Shown: one piece after another, positions 41,312 through 50,424 of the stretch | How the letters are laid out: each line of letters begins with the position of its first letter | Position numbering within the stretch: position 1 is the stretch's first letter | DNA from: JAWLGJ01 sp041685145 | GTDB taxonomy: Bacteria; Pseudomonadota; Alphaproteobacteria; Rhodospirillales; Magnetospirillaceae | Direction: 5' to 3' | Assembly: GCA_041685145.1 (NCBI GenBank) | Contig: JAWLGJ010000003.1 | Coordinates: 1-64,000 of the forward strand | DNA length: 64,000 bases | The notes under the pieces: generated by a model | What the model saw: the letters and a program-made list of their open reading frames with translations, nothing else | Told to the model about the DNA's origin: nothing | The model's database searches: none | Made by a program: the position numbers and the translations under genes

Positions 41312-42559
41312 ATGAATCGCGTACTATTCCTGGCGGTGCTGGCCGCCGTCGCTCCCGCCGCGGTCTTCGTGGTGGTGCTGGCGGTGTCCGGGGGCGTGCC
41401 GGCATGGGCGGCGCTGGTGGTGGCGGCGTTGCTGCTGGGCGGCGCCGGCGCCGTGGCGGCGTGGTGGCGGCCATCGCCGTCGTCGCCGACGGAATCCGCC
41501 CGGCGGGGGGCGGGGCCGGACGCCGCCGTCCTCGACGCCCTGCCCGAGCCGGTGATCCTGCTGGATTCGCGCCGGCGCATCCTGTCGGCCAACGCGGCGG
41601 CGCGGCGGCTCTTTCATGCCCGGCCGGGCGACGACCTGCTGTTGGCGCTGCGTCATCCGCGGGCGGTCGAGGCGGTGGACGCGGTGCTGGCGGGCGAGGC
41701 CCGGCGCGCCGTGGAAATCGACCTGCCGGCGCCGGTGCCGCAGACCTATCTTCTGCACGCGGTGCGCGTCCGGCACCCCGACGGAGCGGTGCTGGCCCTG
41801 CACGACCTGACCCTGGCGAAGCGCACCGAGCAGATGCGCGCCGACTTCGTCTCCAATGTCAGCCATGAATTGCGCACGCCGCTGACCTCGCTGCTGGGCT
41901 TCGTCGAGACCCTGCAGGACGGCGCCCGCGACGACCCCGAGGCCCGCGACCGCTTTCTGGAGATCATGCGCGTCGAGGCCCGCCGCATGGCGCGCATCAT
42001 CGACGACCTGCTGTCGCTGTCGCGGGTGGAGGTCGAGGAGCACATGCGCCCCGACGCCGCCGTCGATGTCGCCGCCGTGCTGGCCCATGTCGCCGCCGCC
42101 CTGGCCCGCCGAGCCGAGGAGCGGGGAATGCGCCTGTGCGTCGACTGCGCGGATGACCTGCCGCCGGTGCGGGGGGATGAGGACCAGTTGCTGCAAGTGT
42201 TCCAGAACCTGGTCGACAACGCCCTGAAATACGGCCGCCCCGGCACGGCGGTCGAGATCAGCGCCCGGCGGTTGGCGCATCTGCCCGAGGCGAACGCGCC
42301 GGGGGTCGCCGTGGCGGTGCGCGACCACGGCGACGGAATTCCCGCCCACGACCTGCCGCGCCTGACCGAACGCTTTTACCGCGTCGACAAGGCGCGCTCG
42401 CGGCAGTTGGGCGGCACCGGGCTGGGCCTGGCCATTGTCAAGCACATCGTCAGCCGCCATCGCGGCCGCCTGCTCATCGACAGCACGGAGGGCGAGGGCA
42501 GCATCTTCACCGTCCAGCTCGCCGCCGCTGGCGAGGAGCGGCCGGCGCGGGAGTCATGA
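41312..42559 (+). CDS. phoR: Phosphate regulon sensor histidine kinase PhoR
   Basis: A 415-residue membrane histidine kinase that phosphorylates PhoB under phosphate limitation. Two N-terminal membrane helices (about 5-25 and 31-50) are followed by a PAS-like domain (about 72-165), then the phosphoacceptor His185 in SNVSHELRTPL. The ATPase domain has NLVDNALKYG (N box), RDHGDGIP (G1) and GGTGLGLAI (G2). No periplasmic sensor domain is present, as is normal for PhoR. It heads the phosphate operon, separated by a Pho box from pstS. Confidence 0.92.
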   Translation: MNRVLFLAVLAAVAPAAVFVVVLAVSGGVPAWAALVVAALLLGGAGAVAAWWRPSPSSPTESARRGAGPDAAVLDALPEPVILLDSRRRILSANAAARRLFHARPGDDLLLALRHPRAVEAVDAVLAGEARRAVEIDLPAPVPQTYLLHAVRVRHPDGAVLALHDLTLAKRTEQMRADFVSNVSHELRTPLTSLLGFVETLQDGARDDPEARDRFLEIMRVEARRMARIIDDLLSLSRVEVEEHMRPDAAVDVAAVLAHVAAALARRAEERGMRLCVDCADDLPPVRGDEDQLLQVFQNLVDNALKYGRPGTAVEISARRLAHLPEANAPGVAVAVRDHGDGIPAHDLPRLTERFYRVDKARSRQLGGTGLGLAIVKHIVSRHRGRLLIDSTEGEGSIFTVQLAAAGEERPARES

Positions 42560-42561
42560 AA

Positions 42562-42579
42562 CTGTAACGCAACCGTCAT
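42562..42579 (+). promoter_or_regulatory. Pho box upstream of pstS
   Basis: Two 7-base direct repeats, CTGTAAC and CCGTCAT, are separated by GCAA, the spacing of a PhoB-binding box (7-4-7). It lies 83 bp before the pstS ATG and just after the phoR stop, so PhoB probably activates pstSCAB-phoU-phoB from here. Confidence 0.75.
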
Positions 42580-42661
42580 CATACCGCAGCGCAACGGAGC
42601 TAGTGTCGCAGCGGCCGCCGAACGGCGCCATTGTCCGACACGCTCCGTGGAGAGCCTGCAC

Positions 42662-43696
42662 ATGATGAAACGAGTTGTCGTCCTGGCCGCGGTGGCTTCC
42701 GTCGCCTTCGCCGCCGCCGCCCAGGCCCGCGACCAGATCCGCATCGTCGGATCGTCGACGGTCTATCCCTTTGCCAGCGTCGTGGTCGAACGCTTCGGCC
42801 GCAACACCGCCTTTCCCACCCCGGTCATCGAAAGCACCGGCTCGGGCGGCGGCCTGAAGCTGTTCTGCGCCGGCGTCGGCGAGAACCACCCCGACATCAC
42901 CAATGCCTCGCGCGCCATCAAGGACTCGGAGATCGAGCTGTGCAAGGCCAACGGCGTCGACGAGATCGTCGAGGTCAAGATCGGCTATGACGGCATCGTC
43001 ATCGCCAACGACCGCACGGCGCCCGCGTTTGAACTGTCGTTGCGCGACGTCTTCCTGGCCCTGGCCCGGCAGGTGCCCGACGGCGACGGCAACCTGATCG
43101 CCAACCCCCACCAGACCTGGCAGGACGTCAACCCGGCCCTGCCGGCGACGCCGATCAAGGTTCTGGGGCCGCCGCCGACCTCGGGCACCCGCGACGCCTT
43201 TGCCGAACTGGCGATGGAGGGCGGCTGCAAGACCTTTGACTGGATCGCCGCCATCAAGGCCGAGGACAAGGGCCGCTACAAGGCCATCTGCCACAGCGTC
43301 CGCGAGGACGGCGCCTATGTCGAGGCGGGCGAGAACGACAATCTGATCGTGCAGAAGCTGCAGGCCGATCCCCAGGCGCTGGGGGTGTTCGGCTACAGCT
43401 TCCTGGACCAGAACGCCGACACGCTCCAGGGCGCGGTCATCGAGGGCGTCGACCCCACCTTCGAGGCCATCGCCGACGGCTCCTACCCGGTCTCCCGGCC
43501 GCTGTTCTTCTATGTCAAGAAGGCACATGTCGGCGTCGTGCCGGGGATCGCCGACTATGTCGCCGAGTTCACCAGCGAGGCGGCCTGGGGCGAGTTCGGG
43601 TACCTGTCCGACCGCGGCCTCGTGCCGATGCCCGACGCCGAGCGCAAGGCCTATCGCGACGCGGCCACCGGCATGACCCCCAACGTCGGCAGCTAG
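42662..43696 (+). CDS. pstS: Phosphate ABC transporter substrate-binding protein PstS
   Basis: A 344-residue periplasmic phosphate receptor. The signal peptide is about 22 residues (MMKRVVVLAAVASVAFAAAAQA). The phosphate-binding signatures are IVGSSTVYPF, STGSGGGLKLFCAG, TNASRAIK and PPTSGTRDAF. This is the larger alphaproteobacterial form. The ATG at 42662 has GGAGAG upstream. A strong stem-loop follows the stop, probably keeping PstS mRNA more abundant than that of the membrane genes. Confidence 0.95.
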   Translation: MMKRVVVLAAVASVAFAAAAQARDQIRIVGSSTVYPFASVVVERFGRNTAFPTPVIESTGSGGGLKLFCAGVGENHPDITNASRAIKDSEIELCKANGVDEIVEVKIGYDGIVIANDRTAPAFELSLRDVFLALARQVPDGDGNLIANPHQTWQDVNPALPATPIKVLGPPPTSGTRDAFAELAMEGGCKTFDWIAAIKAEDKGRYKAICHSVREDGAYVEAGENDNLIVQKLQADPQALGVFGYSFLDQNADTLQGAVIEGVDPTFEAIADGSYPVSRPLFFYVKKAHVGVVPGIADYVAEFTSEAAWGEFGYLSDRGLVPMPDAERKAYRDAATGMTPNVGS

Positions 43697-43710
43697 GCAT
43701 CAGGCGGCGT

Positions 43711-43740
43711 TCCGGCGGCGCCCCAACGGGAGCCGCCGGA
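43711..43740 (+). other. mRNA stem-loop between pstS and pstC
   Basis: TCCGGCGGC (43711-43719) pairs with GCCGCCGGA (43732-43740); CCC and GGG inside the loop can extend the stem. There is no T run. Placed after the binding-protein gene and before the permease genes, it is likely to slow 3' decay and raise PstS levels over PstCA. Confidence 0.6.
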
Positions 43741-43762
43741 TTACGCCGGTCGGGAGCGAGAG

Positions 43763-45148
43763 ATGTCGCTGATTGTGGTTCTAGCCGCCATCCTGATGCT
43801 GTCGGCGCTCGGTTACGGCCTCGGCCGCAACCGGGCGCTGGCCTGCGTCGGCGGGCGCGGCCGCGCCCTGCACTCGCTGCCGTCGCATTACGGGGCGATG
43901 GTGGCGCTCTGGTGTGTGCTGCCGGGGGTGGTGGTGGTGCTCGGCTGGCTGCTGTTGCAGCCGCATCTTGTGGCGTGGCTGGTGGTGGCGGCGCTGCCCG
44001 GCGACGGGCCGGCCCTGTCGGAGGGGCGCCTCCAGCTCCTGGTCGGCCAGGTGGTGCGCCTCGCCGAGGGCGGCGCCGCCGCCAAGGCCGGCGCCGACCC
44101 GGCGCTGATGGCGGCGGCGGAAACCTACCGGGAGTGGCACCGCCTCGCCGCCGCCGCCGCCGTCGCTCTGGCGCTGGCGGCCTCGGGGGCGGGCTTCTGG
44201 GCCGCCTACCGCGCCATCGCGCCGCGCCTGCGGGCCCGCGACCGGGTGGAGACCGTCGTCAAGGGGCTGTTGCTGCTCAGTTCGACGGTCGCCGTCCTGA
44301 CCACCGTCGGCATCGTGCTGTCGCTGCTGTTCGAGGCGGTGCGCTTCTTCAATCTGGTGTCGCCGGCGGAGTTCCTGTTCGGCCTGAAATGGAGCCCGCA
44401 GATCGCCCTGCGCGACGACCAGGTGGCCGCCGCCGGGGCCTTCGGGGCCCTGCCGCTGCTGGCGGGGACGATGCTGATCACCGCCATCGCCATGCTGGTC
44501 GCCGTGCCCGTGGGGTTGTTCTCGGCGGTTTATCTGGCCGAATACGCGGGCCCGCGCCTGCGCGCCTGGGCGAAGCCGCTGCTGGAAATCCTCGCCGGGG
44601 TGCCGACGGTGGTGTACGGCTTCTTCGCGGCGCTGACCGTGGCGCCCCTGCTGCGCGATGCCGGCCTGACCCTCGGCCTGAGCGTGTCGTCGGAGAGCGC
44701 CCTGGCCGCCGGCTTGGTGATGGGGATGATGATCATTCCCTTCGTCTCGTCGATTTCCGACGACGTCATCCGGGCGGTGCCGCAGGACTTGCGCAACGCC
44801 TCGCTGGCGCTGGGGGCCACCGACGCCGAGACGGTGGTCAAGGTGGTGCTGCCGGCGGCGCTGCCCGGCATCGTCGGTGGGGTGTTGCTGGCGGTATCGC
44901 GGGCGGTGGGGGAGACGATGATCGTGGTGATGGCCGCCGGTTTGGCGGCCAATCTCACCGCCAATCCGCTGGAGGCGGTGACCACCGTCACCGTGCAGAT
45001 CGTCACCTTGCTGGTCGGTGACCAGGAGTTCGACAGCGCCAAGACCCTGGCCGCCTTCGCGCTGGGGCTGCTGCTGTTCGTGGTCACCCTGGCGCTGAAC
45101 GTGGTGGCGCTGCTGGTCACCCGCAGATACAGGGAACGCTATGAGTAG
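43763..45148 (+). CDS. pstC: Phosphate ABC transporter permease PstC
   Basis: A 461-residue inner-membrane permease. The usual six-helix permease core begins near residue 165 and has the EAA loop SSISDDVIRAVPQDLRNASLALGATDAETVVKVVLP (core at about 330-365). The N-terminal 150 residues add extra membrane helices and a loop (LPGDGPALSEGRLQLLVGQ), an extension known in alphaproteobacterial PstC. It overlaps pstA by 8 bp. GGGAGCGAG precedes the start. Confidence 0.94.
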   Translation: MSLIVVLAAILMLSALGYGLGRNRALACVGGRGRALHSLPSHYGAMVALWCVLPGVVVVLGWLLLQPHLVAWLVVAALPGDGPALSEGRLQLLVGQVVRLAEGGAAAKAGADPALMAAAETYREWHRLAAAAAVALALAASGAGFWAAYRAIAPRLRARDRVETVVKGLLLLSSTVAVLTTVGIVLSLLFEAVRFFNLVSPAEFLFGLKWSPQIALRDDQVAAAGAFGALPLLAGTMLITAIAMLVAVPVGLFSAVYLAEYAGPRLRAWAKPLLEILAGVPTVVYGFFAALTVAPLLRDAGLTLGLSVSSESALAAGLVMGMMIIPFVSSISDDVIRAVPQDLRNASLALGATDAETVVKVVLPAALPGIVGGVLLAVSRAVGETMIVVMAAGLAANLTANPLEAVTTVTVQIVTLLVGDQEFDSAKTLAAFALGLLLFVVTLALNVVALLVTRRYRERYE

Positions 45149-46418
45149 GGATGTCGTGACCGAACGGGCCCAGCGGCTGCGGCGGCGCCACGCCCGTTCG
45201 CGGCGCTTCCGGCGCCTGGGGGCGGCGGCGGTGGCGGTGGCGCTGGCGCTGCTGGCGGTGCTGTTCGGCACCATCGTCGCCAAGGGGCATTCCGCGTTCT
45301 GGCAGACCCAGATTCGGCTGGAGGTCCACCTCGACCCGGCGCTGCTCGACCCGCGCGGCGACGCCAGCCCGGAATCGTTGCGCGCCGGTGATTATCGCGG
45401 CGTCGTGCGACAGGCGCTGATGGCGCGGTTTCCCGAGGTGGAGGGGCGCGCGGCGGTGCGCCGCGTGCTGGGGCTGGTCAGCCTGGGCGCCGAATATCGC
45501 CTGCGCGACATGGTGGTGGGCGATCCGGGCCTGGTGGGGCGGACGGTGCCGGTGTGGGTGCCGGCCGCGGCCGCCGTCGACACGGTGGTCAAGGGCCACA
45601 TCGACCGCGACCTGCCCGAGGCCCGCCGCCCCCTCGACGACCGTCAGCTTGCCTGGCTGGAGACCCTCGCGGCGGAGGGGGCGCTGGAGCGGCGATTCAA
45701 CTGGGCATTCCTCGCCAACGCCGATTCGCGCGAGCCGGAATTGGCGGGCATTCGGGGCGCCGTTGTCGGCTCGGCCCTGACGCTGTTGGTGACGCTGGCG
45801 CTGTCCTTCCCGCTGGGGGTGGCGGCGGCCGTTTATCTGGAGGAGTTCGCCCCCCGCAACCGTTGGACCGACCTGATCGAGGTCAACATCAACAATCTGG
45901 CGGCGGTGCCGTCGATCGTCTTCGGGTTGCTGGGACTGGCGTTGCTGTTGAACGTCATGCAGTTGCCGCGCTCGGCGCCGCTGGTGGGGGGCATGGTGCT
46001 GGCCCTGATGACTCTGCCCACCATCATCATCGCCGCGCGCGCCTCCCTGAAGAGCGTACCGCCCTCGGTCAAGGAGGCGGCGCTGGGCCTGGGGGCCTCG
46101 CGGATGCAGGCGGTGACGCACCACGCACTGCCGCTGGCGATGCCCGGCATCCTCACCGGCTCCATCATTGGCATGGCGCAGGCGCTGGGCGAGACGGCGC
46201 CGCTGTTGATGATCGGCATGGTAGCCTTCGTCGCCGACGTGCCCGGCGGTTTCACCGATCCGGCGACGGCGTTGCCGGTGCAGATTTTCCTGTGGGCCGA
46301 CAGCCCCGAGCGTGCCTTTGTCGAGCGCACCTCGGCCGCCATCATGGTGCTGCTGGCCTTCCTGGTGGCGATGAACGGGCTGGCGATATACTTGCGCAAG
46401 AGATTCGAAAGGCGGTAG
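45141..46418 (+). CDS. pstA: Phosphate ABC transporter permease PstA
   Basis: A 425-residue inner-membrane permease. The N-terminal 190 residues include one membrane helix and a large periplasmic part (DUF3333 type), then six helices with the EAA loop KSVPPSVKEAALGLGASRMQAV. NNLAAVPSIVFGLLGLALL is the conserved family stretch. The N-terminal extension is usual in alphaproteobacteria. Start ATG 45141 overlaps the pstC end by 8 bp; pstB starts 3 bp after the stop. Confidence 0.94.
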   Translation: MSRDVVTERAQRLRRRHARSRRFRRLGAAAVAVALALLAVLFGTIVAKGHSAFWQTQIRLEVHLDPALLDPRGDASPESLRAGDYRGVVRQALMARFPEVEGRAAVRRVLGLVSLGAEYRLRDMVVGDPGLVGRTVPVWVPAAAAVDTVVKGHIDRDLPEARRPLDDRQLAWLETLAAEGALERRFNWAFLANADSREPELAGIRGAVVGSALTLLVTLALSFPLGVAAAVYLEEFAPRNRWTDLIEVNINNLAAVPSIVFGLLGLALLLNVMQLPRSAPLVGGMVLALMTLPTIIIAARASLKSVPPSVKEAALGLGASRMQAVTHHALPLAMPGILTGSIIGMAQALGETAPLLMIGMVAFVADVPGGFTDPATALPVQIFLWADSPERAFVERTSAAIMVLLAFLVAMNGLAIYLRKRFERR

Positions 46419-46420
46419 CG

Positions 46421-47248
46421 ATGATGGTCGGAATCCAGGCCAGGGACGGGGAGGGCCTTGCGGCGGCGCCGGAGCCCGCCGCGGAGACGGCCGCGGTCAA
46501 GTTCTCCGCCCGGCGGGTCAGCGTCTTCTATGGCGCCAAGCAGGCGCTGTTCGATGTCGACCTCGACATCGTCGACCGTTCGGTGACGGCCCTGATCGGG
46601 CCCTCGGGCTGCGGCAAGTCCACCTTTCTGCGGTGCCTGAACCGCATGAACGACACCATCGAGGGCTGCCGCACCACCGGACGCATCCTGCTGGACGGCC
46701 AGGACATCCGCGACAGCGACCTGGATCCGGTGGAGCTGCGGGCGCGGGTGGGCATGGTGTTCCAGAAGCCCAACCCGTTTCCCAAGTCCATCTACGACAA
46801 TGTCGCCTATGGGCCGCGCATCCACGGCATGGTGCGAGGCCGCGCCGAGACCGACGCCCTGGTGGAACGGTGCCTGGCGCGGGTGGGGTTGCTCGACGAG
46901 GTGCGCGACCGCCTGCACGAGGTCGCCACGGGCCTGTCGGGCGGGCAGCAGCAGCGCCTGTGCATCGCCCGCGCCATCGCCGTCGACCCCGAGGCGATCC
47001 TGATGGACGAGCCGTGCTCGGCGCTTGACCCCATCGCTACGGCGCGCATCGAGGAACTCATCGACGAACTGCGCGCCAACTACACCATCGTCATCGTCAC
47101 CCATTCCATGCAGCAGGCGGCGCGGGTGTCGCAGCGCACCGCCTTTTTCCACCTGGGGCGGGTGGTGGAGCACGGCAGCACCGAGCAGATCTTCACCAAT
47201 CCGCGCCAGGCCCGCACGCGCGACTACATCACCGGCCGCTTTGGCTGA
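46421..47248 (+). CDS. pstB: Phosphate ABC transporter ATP-binding protein PstB
   Basis: A 275-residue ATPase that powers phosphate uptake. Walker A is GPSGCGKST (60-68), the signature is LSGGQQQR, Walker B is ILMDEPCSALDP. FQKPNPFPKSIYDNVAYGPR is specific to PstB. The ATG-ATG start at 46421 has AAAGGCGG upstream. phoU starts 15 bp later. Confidence 0.97.
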   Translation: MMVGIQARDGEGLAAAPEPAAETAAVKFSARRVSVFYGAKQALFDVDLDIVDRSVTALIGPSGCGKSTFLRCLNRMNDTIEGCRTTGRILLDGQDIRDSDLDPVELRARVGMVFQKPNPFPKSIYDNVAYGPRIHGMVRGRAETDALVERCLARVGLLDEVRDRLHEVATGLSGGQQQRLCIARAIAVDPEAILMDEPCSALDPIATARIEELIDELRANYTIVIVTHSMQQAARVSQRTAFFHLGRVVEHGSTEQIFTNPRQARTRDYITGRFG

Positions 47249-47263
47249 GCCGGGGGAGGAGAG

Positions 47264-47986
47264 ATGAGCACGCACCATACGGTTCGACGCTTTGATGAGG
47301 AACTGCGGCGCCTCGACACCGCCATCGCCGAGATGGGGGGGCTGGCAGAGGCGCAGCTCGCGGCGGCGGTGACATGCCTCTTGAAGCTCGATTCCGCGAC
47401 GGCCAGGGAGGTCATCGCCGGCGACGCCCGCCTCGACGCGCTGGAGCAGGACGTCAACGCCCAGGCGGTGCGGCTGTTCGCCCTGCGCCATCCGCTGGCG
47501 GAGGATTTGCGGCTGGTGGTGGCGGCGCTGAAGGTTTCGGCGGATTTGGAGCGCATCGGCGACTACGCCAAGAACGTCGCCAAGCGCACCGCGGCGCTGT
47601 CGCAGCCGCCGCCGAAGAGCGCCGCCTCCAGCCTGCGCAACATGGCCCGGCAGGTGCAGGAGATGATCGCGATGGTGCTGGACGCCTATCTGCGCCGCGA
47701 TGCCGAGCGCGCCGATGCCGTCTGCGCCCGCGACGTCGAGGTCGACGCCCTGCACACCAGCCTGTTCCGCGAGCTGCTGACCTATATGATGGAAAACCCG
47801 GCGCTGATCACCCAGTGCACGCATCTGCTGTTCGTGGCCAAGAACATCGAACGCATCGGCGACCACGCCACCAATATCGGCGAAATGGTGCACTACATGG
47901 TGAGGGGCGAACGCCCCTCCGCCGACCGGCCCAAGGGCGACCTGTCCAGCGTGACGGCGCCGCCGGCGGGCAATGGGGGCCAGTGA
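47264..47986 (+). CDS. phoU: Phosphate transport regulator PhoU
   Basis: A 240-residue protein of two three-helix bundles that links Pst transport to PhoR. The metal-binding E/DxxxD motifs are in ADLERIGDYAKNVAKR and KNIERIGDHATNIGE. GGAGGAGAG precedes the start. Its TGA overlaps the phoB ATG (TGATG), which suggests co-translation. Confidence 0.96.
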   Translation: MSTHHTVRRFDEELRRLDTAIAEMGGLAEAQLAAAVTCLLKLDSATAREVIAGDARLDALEQDVNAQAVRLFALRHPLAEDLRLVVAALKVSADLERIGDYAKNVAKRTAALSQPPPKSAASSLRNMARQVQEMIAMVLDAYLRRDAERADAVCARDVEVDALHTSLFRELLTYMMENPALITQCTHLLFVAKNIERIGDHATNIGEMVHYMVRGERPSADRPKGDLSSVTAPPAGNGGQ

Positions 47987-48684
47987 TGCGCCCGCTGGTG
48001 CTGATCGTCGAGGACGACCCCGCCGTCGTCGAGATGCTGCGCTACAATCTTGAGCGCGGCGGATTCCGGATCGCCGTCGCCGTCGACGGCGAGGAGGCGC
48101 TGCACCTGACCGCCGAGGAGGCGCCGGCCCTGGTCCTGCTGGACTGGATGCTGCCGGAGGTGCCCGGCATCGAGGTCTGCCGCCGCCTGCGCCGCGATGC
48201 GCGAACGCGCCGGACGCCGATCATCATGCTGACGGCGCGGGGCGAGGAAGCCGACAGGGTGCGGGGCCTCGAATCCGGCGCCGACGACTATGTCGTCAAG
48301 CCGTTCTCGCCGTCGGAACTGCTGGCGCGGGTCCGCGCGGTGCTGCGCCGCGCCGAGGGCGGCGACGGCGACGAGGTGCTGCGCTATGCCGGGATCGAGA
48401 TGGACCTGGGCGCCCACAAGGTCAGTCGCGACGGCCGCCCCGTGCATCTGGGGCCGACCGAATTCCGGCTGCTGAAGGCGTTGATGCAGCGTCCGGGGCG
48501 GGTGCTCTCGCGCGAGAGTCTTCTCGACCTAGCCTGGGGGCGCGACATCCATGTCGAGCCGCGCACGGTGGACGTGCACATCCGGCGTCTGCGCAGCGCC
48601 CTCAACCGCCCCGACGAGCCTGACCCCATCCGCACCGTGCGCGCCGCCGGTTACGCCCTCGACATCGACGAGGAGGGCCGCTGA
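47986..48684 (+). CDS. phoB: Phosphate regulon response regulator PhoB
   Basis: A 232-residue OmpR-type regulator. The receiver has Asp10, Asp11, phosphoacceptor Asp53 and Lys105 (VVKPFSPSE). The C-terminal winged helix has HLGPTEFRLLKALMQRPGRV and VEPRTVDVHIRRLRSAL. It binds Pho boxes such as the one at 42562. Last gene of the phosphate operon. Confidence 0.96.
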   Translation: MRPLVLIVEDDPAVVEMLRYNLERGGFRIAVAVDGEEALHLTAEEAPALVLLDWMLPEVPGIEVCRRLRRDARTRRTPIIMLTARGEEADRVRGLESGADDYVVKPFSPSELLARVRAVLRRAEGGDGDEVLRYAGIEMDLGAHKVSRDGRPVHLGPTEFRLLKALMQRPGRVLSRESLLDLAWGRDIHVEPRTVDVHIRRLRSALNRPDEPDPIRTVRAAGYALDIDEEGR

Positions 48685-48730
48685 CGGCCGCCCCCCGGGG
48701 AGGGGACGGCCGTCGATTCCGGCCGGTGGG

Positions 48731-49126
48731 TCAGGTGTCGTCTTCCAGCAGCGGGTAGACGCCCTCGGCGTCGTGGACTTCCTTGCCGGTCAGGGGCGGG
48801 TTGAACACGCAGATCAGGCGCATGTCCTTGCTGCCGCCCCGCAGCTTGTGCTTGTCGTGTTCGTTCAGCGCATACATGACGCCGGGGCGGATCTGGTGCA
48901 CCTGGCCGGTGGCGAGATCCTCGATCTCGCCATCGCCCTCGACGCAATAGACCGCCTCCAGGTGATTCTTGTACCAGATGAAGGTCTCGGTGCCGGCCCG
49001 GATGATGGTGTCGTGCAACGAGAAACCCATCTTGTCGCGCCGCAGGATCAGGCGGCGGCTGACCCAGTTGCCGCCGTCGATCTCCTGATCGGTGCCGATG
49101 ATGTCGTCAAGCGAGCGCAGGAACAC
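48731..49126 (-). CDS. ectC: L-ectoine synthase
   Basis: A 131-residue cupin enzyme that cyclises N-acetyl-diaminobutyrate to ectoine. The family pattern is GGNWVSRRLILRRDKMGFSLHDT, WYKNHLEAVYCVEGDGEIED (metal-site Glu and His) and YALNEHDKHKLRG. Typical EctC length. The GTG at 49126 follows GGGAGGG. The gene is 14 bp downstream of ectB. Confidence 0.95.
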   Translation of the reverse strand: MFLRSLDDIIGTDQEIDGGNWVSRRLILRRDKMGFSLHDTIIRAGTETFIWYKNHLEAVYCVEGDGEIEDLATGQVHQIRPGVMYALNEHDKHKLRGGSKDMRLICVFNPPLTGKEVHDAEGVYPLLEDDT

Positions 49127-49140
49127 GCGTAGACCCTCCC

Positions 49141-50424
49141 TCAGGCGGCATCGCTGGTGGCGGTGCCGGTGGTTTTCCGCGCGATCTTCTCCACGGCCGA
49201 CTCGAGGATGTCAAGGCCCTCGCACAGCGCCTTCTCGTCGATGGTCAGCGGCGGCATCACCTTGACCACCTCGTCGCGGGGGCCCGAGGTCTCGATGATC
49301 AGCCCGTCCTCGAATGCCTGGTGGATGACCTCGTCGCCGAAGCCCTCGGGCCCGAAGACGATGCCCTGGATGAGGCCGCGCCCGCGCACCTCGACCGCCA
49401 CGTCGCCGAAGCGGCGCTGTATCGCCTCCAGGCGCTGGCGCACCATGCGGCCCTTGGCCTCGGTGGCCTTGGCGAAGGCGTCGTCGCGCCAATAGGCGTC
49501 CAAAGCCTCGGTGGCGGCGACGAAGGCGAGGTTGTTGCCGCGGAAGGTGCCGTTGTGCTCGCCCGGCTTCCACTGGTCGAGGTCGGGGCGGATCAGCACC
49601 ACCGCCATCGGCAGCCCGATGCCGCCGATGGACTTCGACAGTGTGACGATGTCGGGGGTGATGCCCACCGGCTCGAAACTGAAGAACGGCCCGGTGCGGC
49701 CGCAGCCCATCTGGATGTCGTCGACGATCAGCAGCACGTCGTGGGCGCGGCAGACCTCGGCCAGGCGCTTCAGCCACTCGAAGCGCGCCGGGTTGACGCC
49801 GCCCTCGCCCTGCACGGTCTCGACCAGCACCGCCGCCGGCTTGTCCAGACCGCTGCCGGCGTCGTCCAGGTGGCGCTCCAGCACCATCACCGTGTCGATG
49901 TCGTCGCCGTAATAGCCGTCATAGGGCATGGTGGTGGTGTAGTTGAGCGGCACCGAGGCGCCGCCGCGCTTGCCCGCATTGGCGGTGGCGGCCAGCGCGC
50001 CCATCGTCATGCCGTGAAAGCCGCGGGTGAAGGCGACGATGTTGTGACGCCCGGTCACCTTGCGCGCCAGCTTCATGGCGCTTTCGACGGCGTTGGTGCC
50101 GGTGGGGCCGGGGAACTGGACCTTGTAGGACAGCCCTCGCGGCTTCAGGATCACCTCCTCGAAGGTGTTCAAAAAGGCGCGCTTGGCCTCGGTGGCCATG
50201 TCCAGGCCGTGCACCACCCCGTCCTTCATCAGGTATTCCATGACCTTCTTCTTCAGGCGCGGGTTGTTGTGGCCGTAGTTCAGCACCCCGGCGCCGGCGA
50301 AGAAGTCGACATAGCGCCGCCCCTGCTCGTCCCAGACGTGATGGCCCTTCGCCTGGGTGAACACGGTCGGGAAATCGCGGCAATAGCCGCGCACGTTCGA
50401 CTCGAGCCTTTCAAAGGTCTCCAC
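49141..50424 (-). CDS. ectB: Diaminobutyrate-2-oxoglutarate transaminase EctB
   Basis: A 427-residue class III PLP aminotransferase that makes L-2,4-diaminobutyrate from aspartate semialdehyde. PLP motifs are GPTGTNAVESAMKLARKVTG, VDDIQMGCGRTG and SKSIGGIGLPMAVV with the Schiff-base Lys at about residue 265. NYGHNNPRLKKKVMEYL is typical of EctB. The GTG start at 50424 is preceded by GGAGAAGAG inside ectA and shares one base with its stop (TAGTG). Confidence 0.95.
   Translation of the reverse strand: METFERLESNVRGYCRDFPTVFTQAKGHHVWDEQGRRYVDFFAGAGVLNYGHNNPRLKKKVMEYLMKDGVVHGLDMATEAKRAFLNTFEEVILKPRGLSYKVQFPGPTGTNAVESAMKLARKVTGRHNIVAFTRGFHGMTMGALAATANAGKRGGASVPLNYTTTMPYDGYYGDDIDTVMVLERHLDDAGSGLDKPAAVLVETVQGEGGVNPARFEWLKRLAEVCRAHDVLLIVDDIQMGCGRTGPFFSFEPVGITPDIVTLSKSIGGIGLPMAVVLIRPDLDQWKPGEHNGTFRGNNLAFVAATEALDAYWRDDAFAKATEAKGRMVRQRLEAIQRRFGDVAVEVRGRGLIQGIVFGPEGFGDEVIHQAFEDGLIIETSGPRDEVVKVMPPLTIDEKALCEGLDILESAVEKIARKTTGTATSDAA

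Noticed and set aside
45833..47893. Minus-strand open frame of about 690 codons across pstA, pstB and phoU
   Set aside because: Shadow of the phosphate genes; no motif or start signal.
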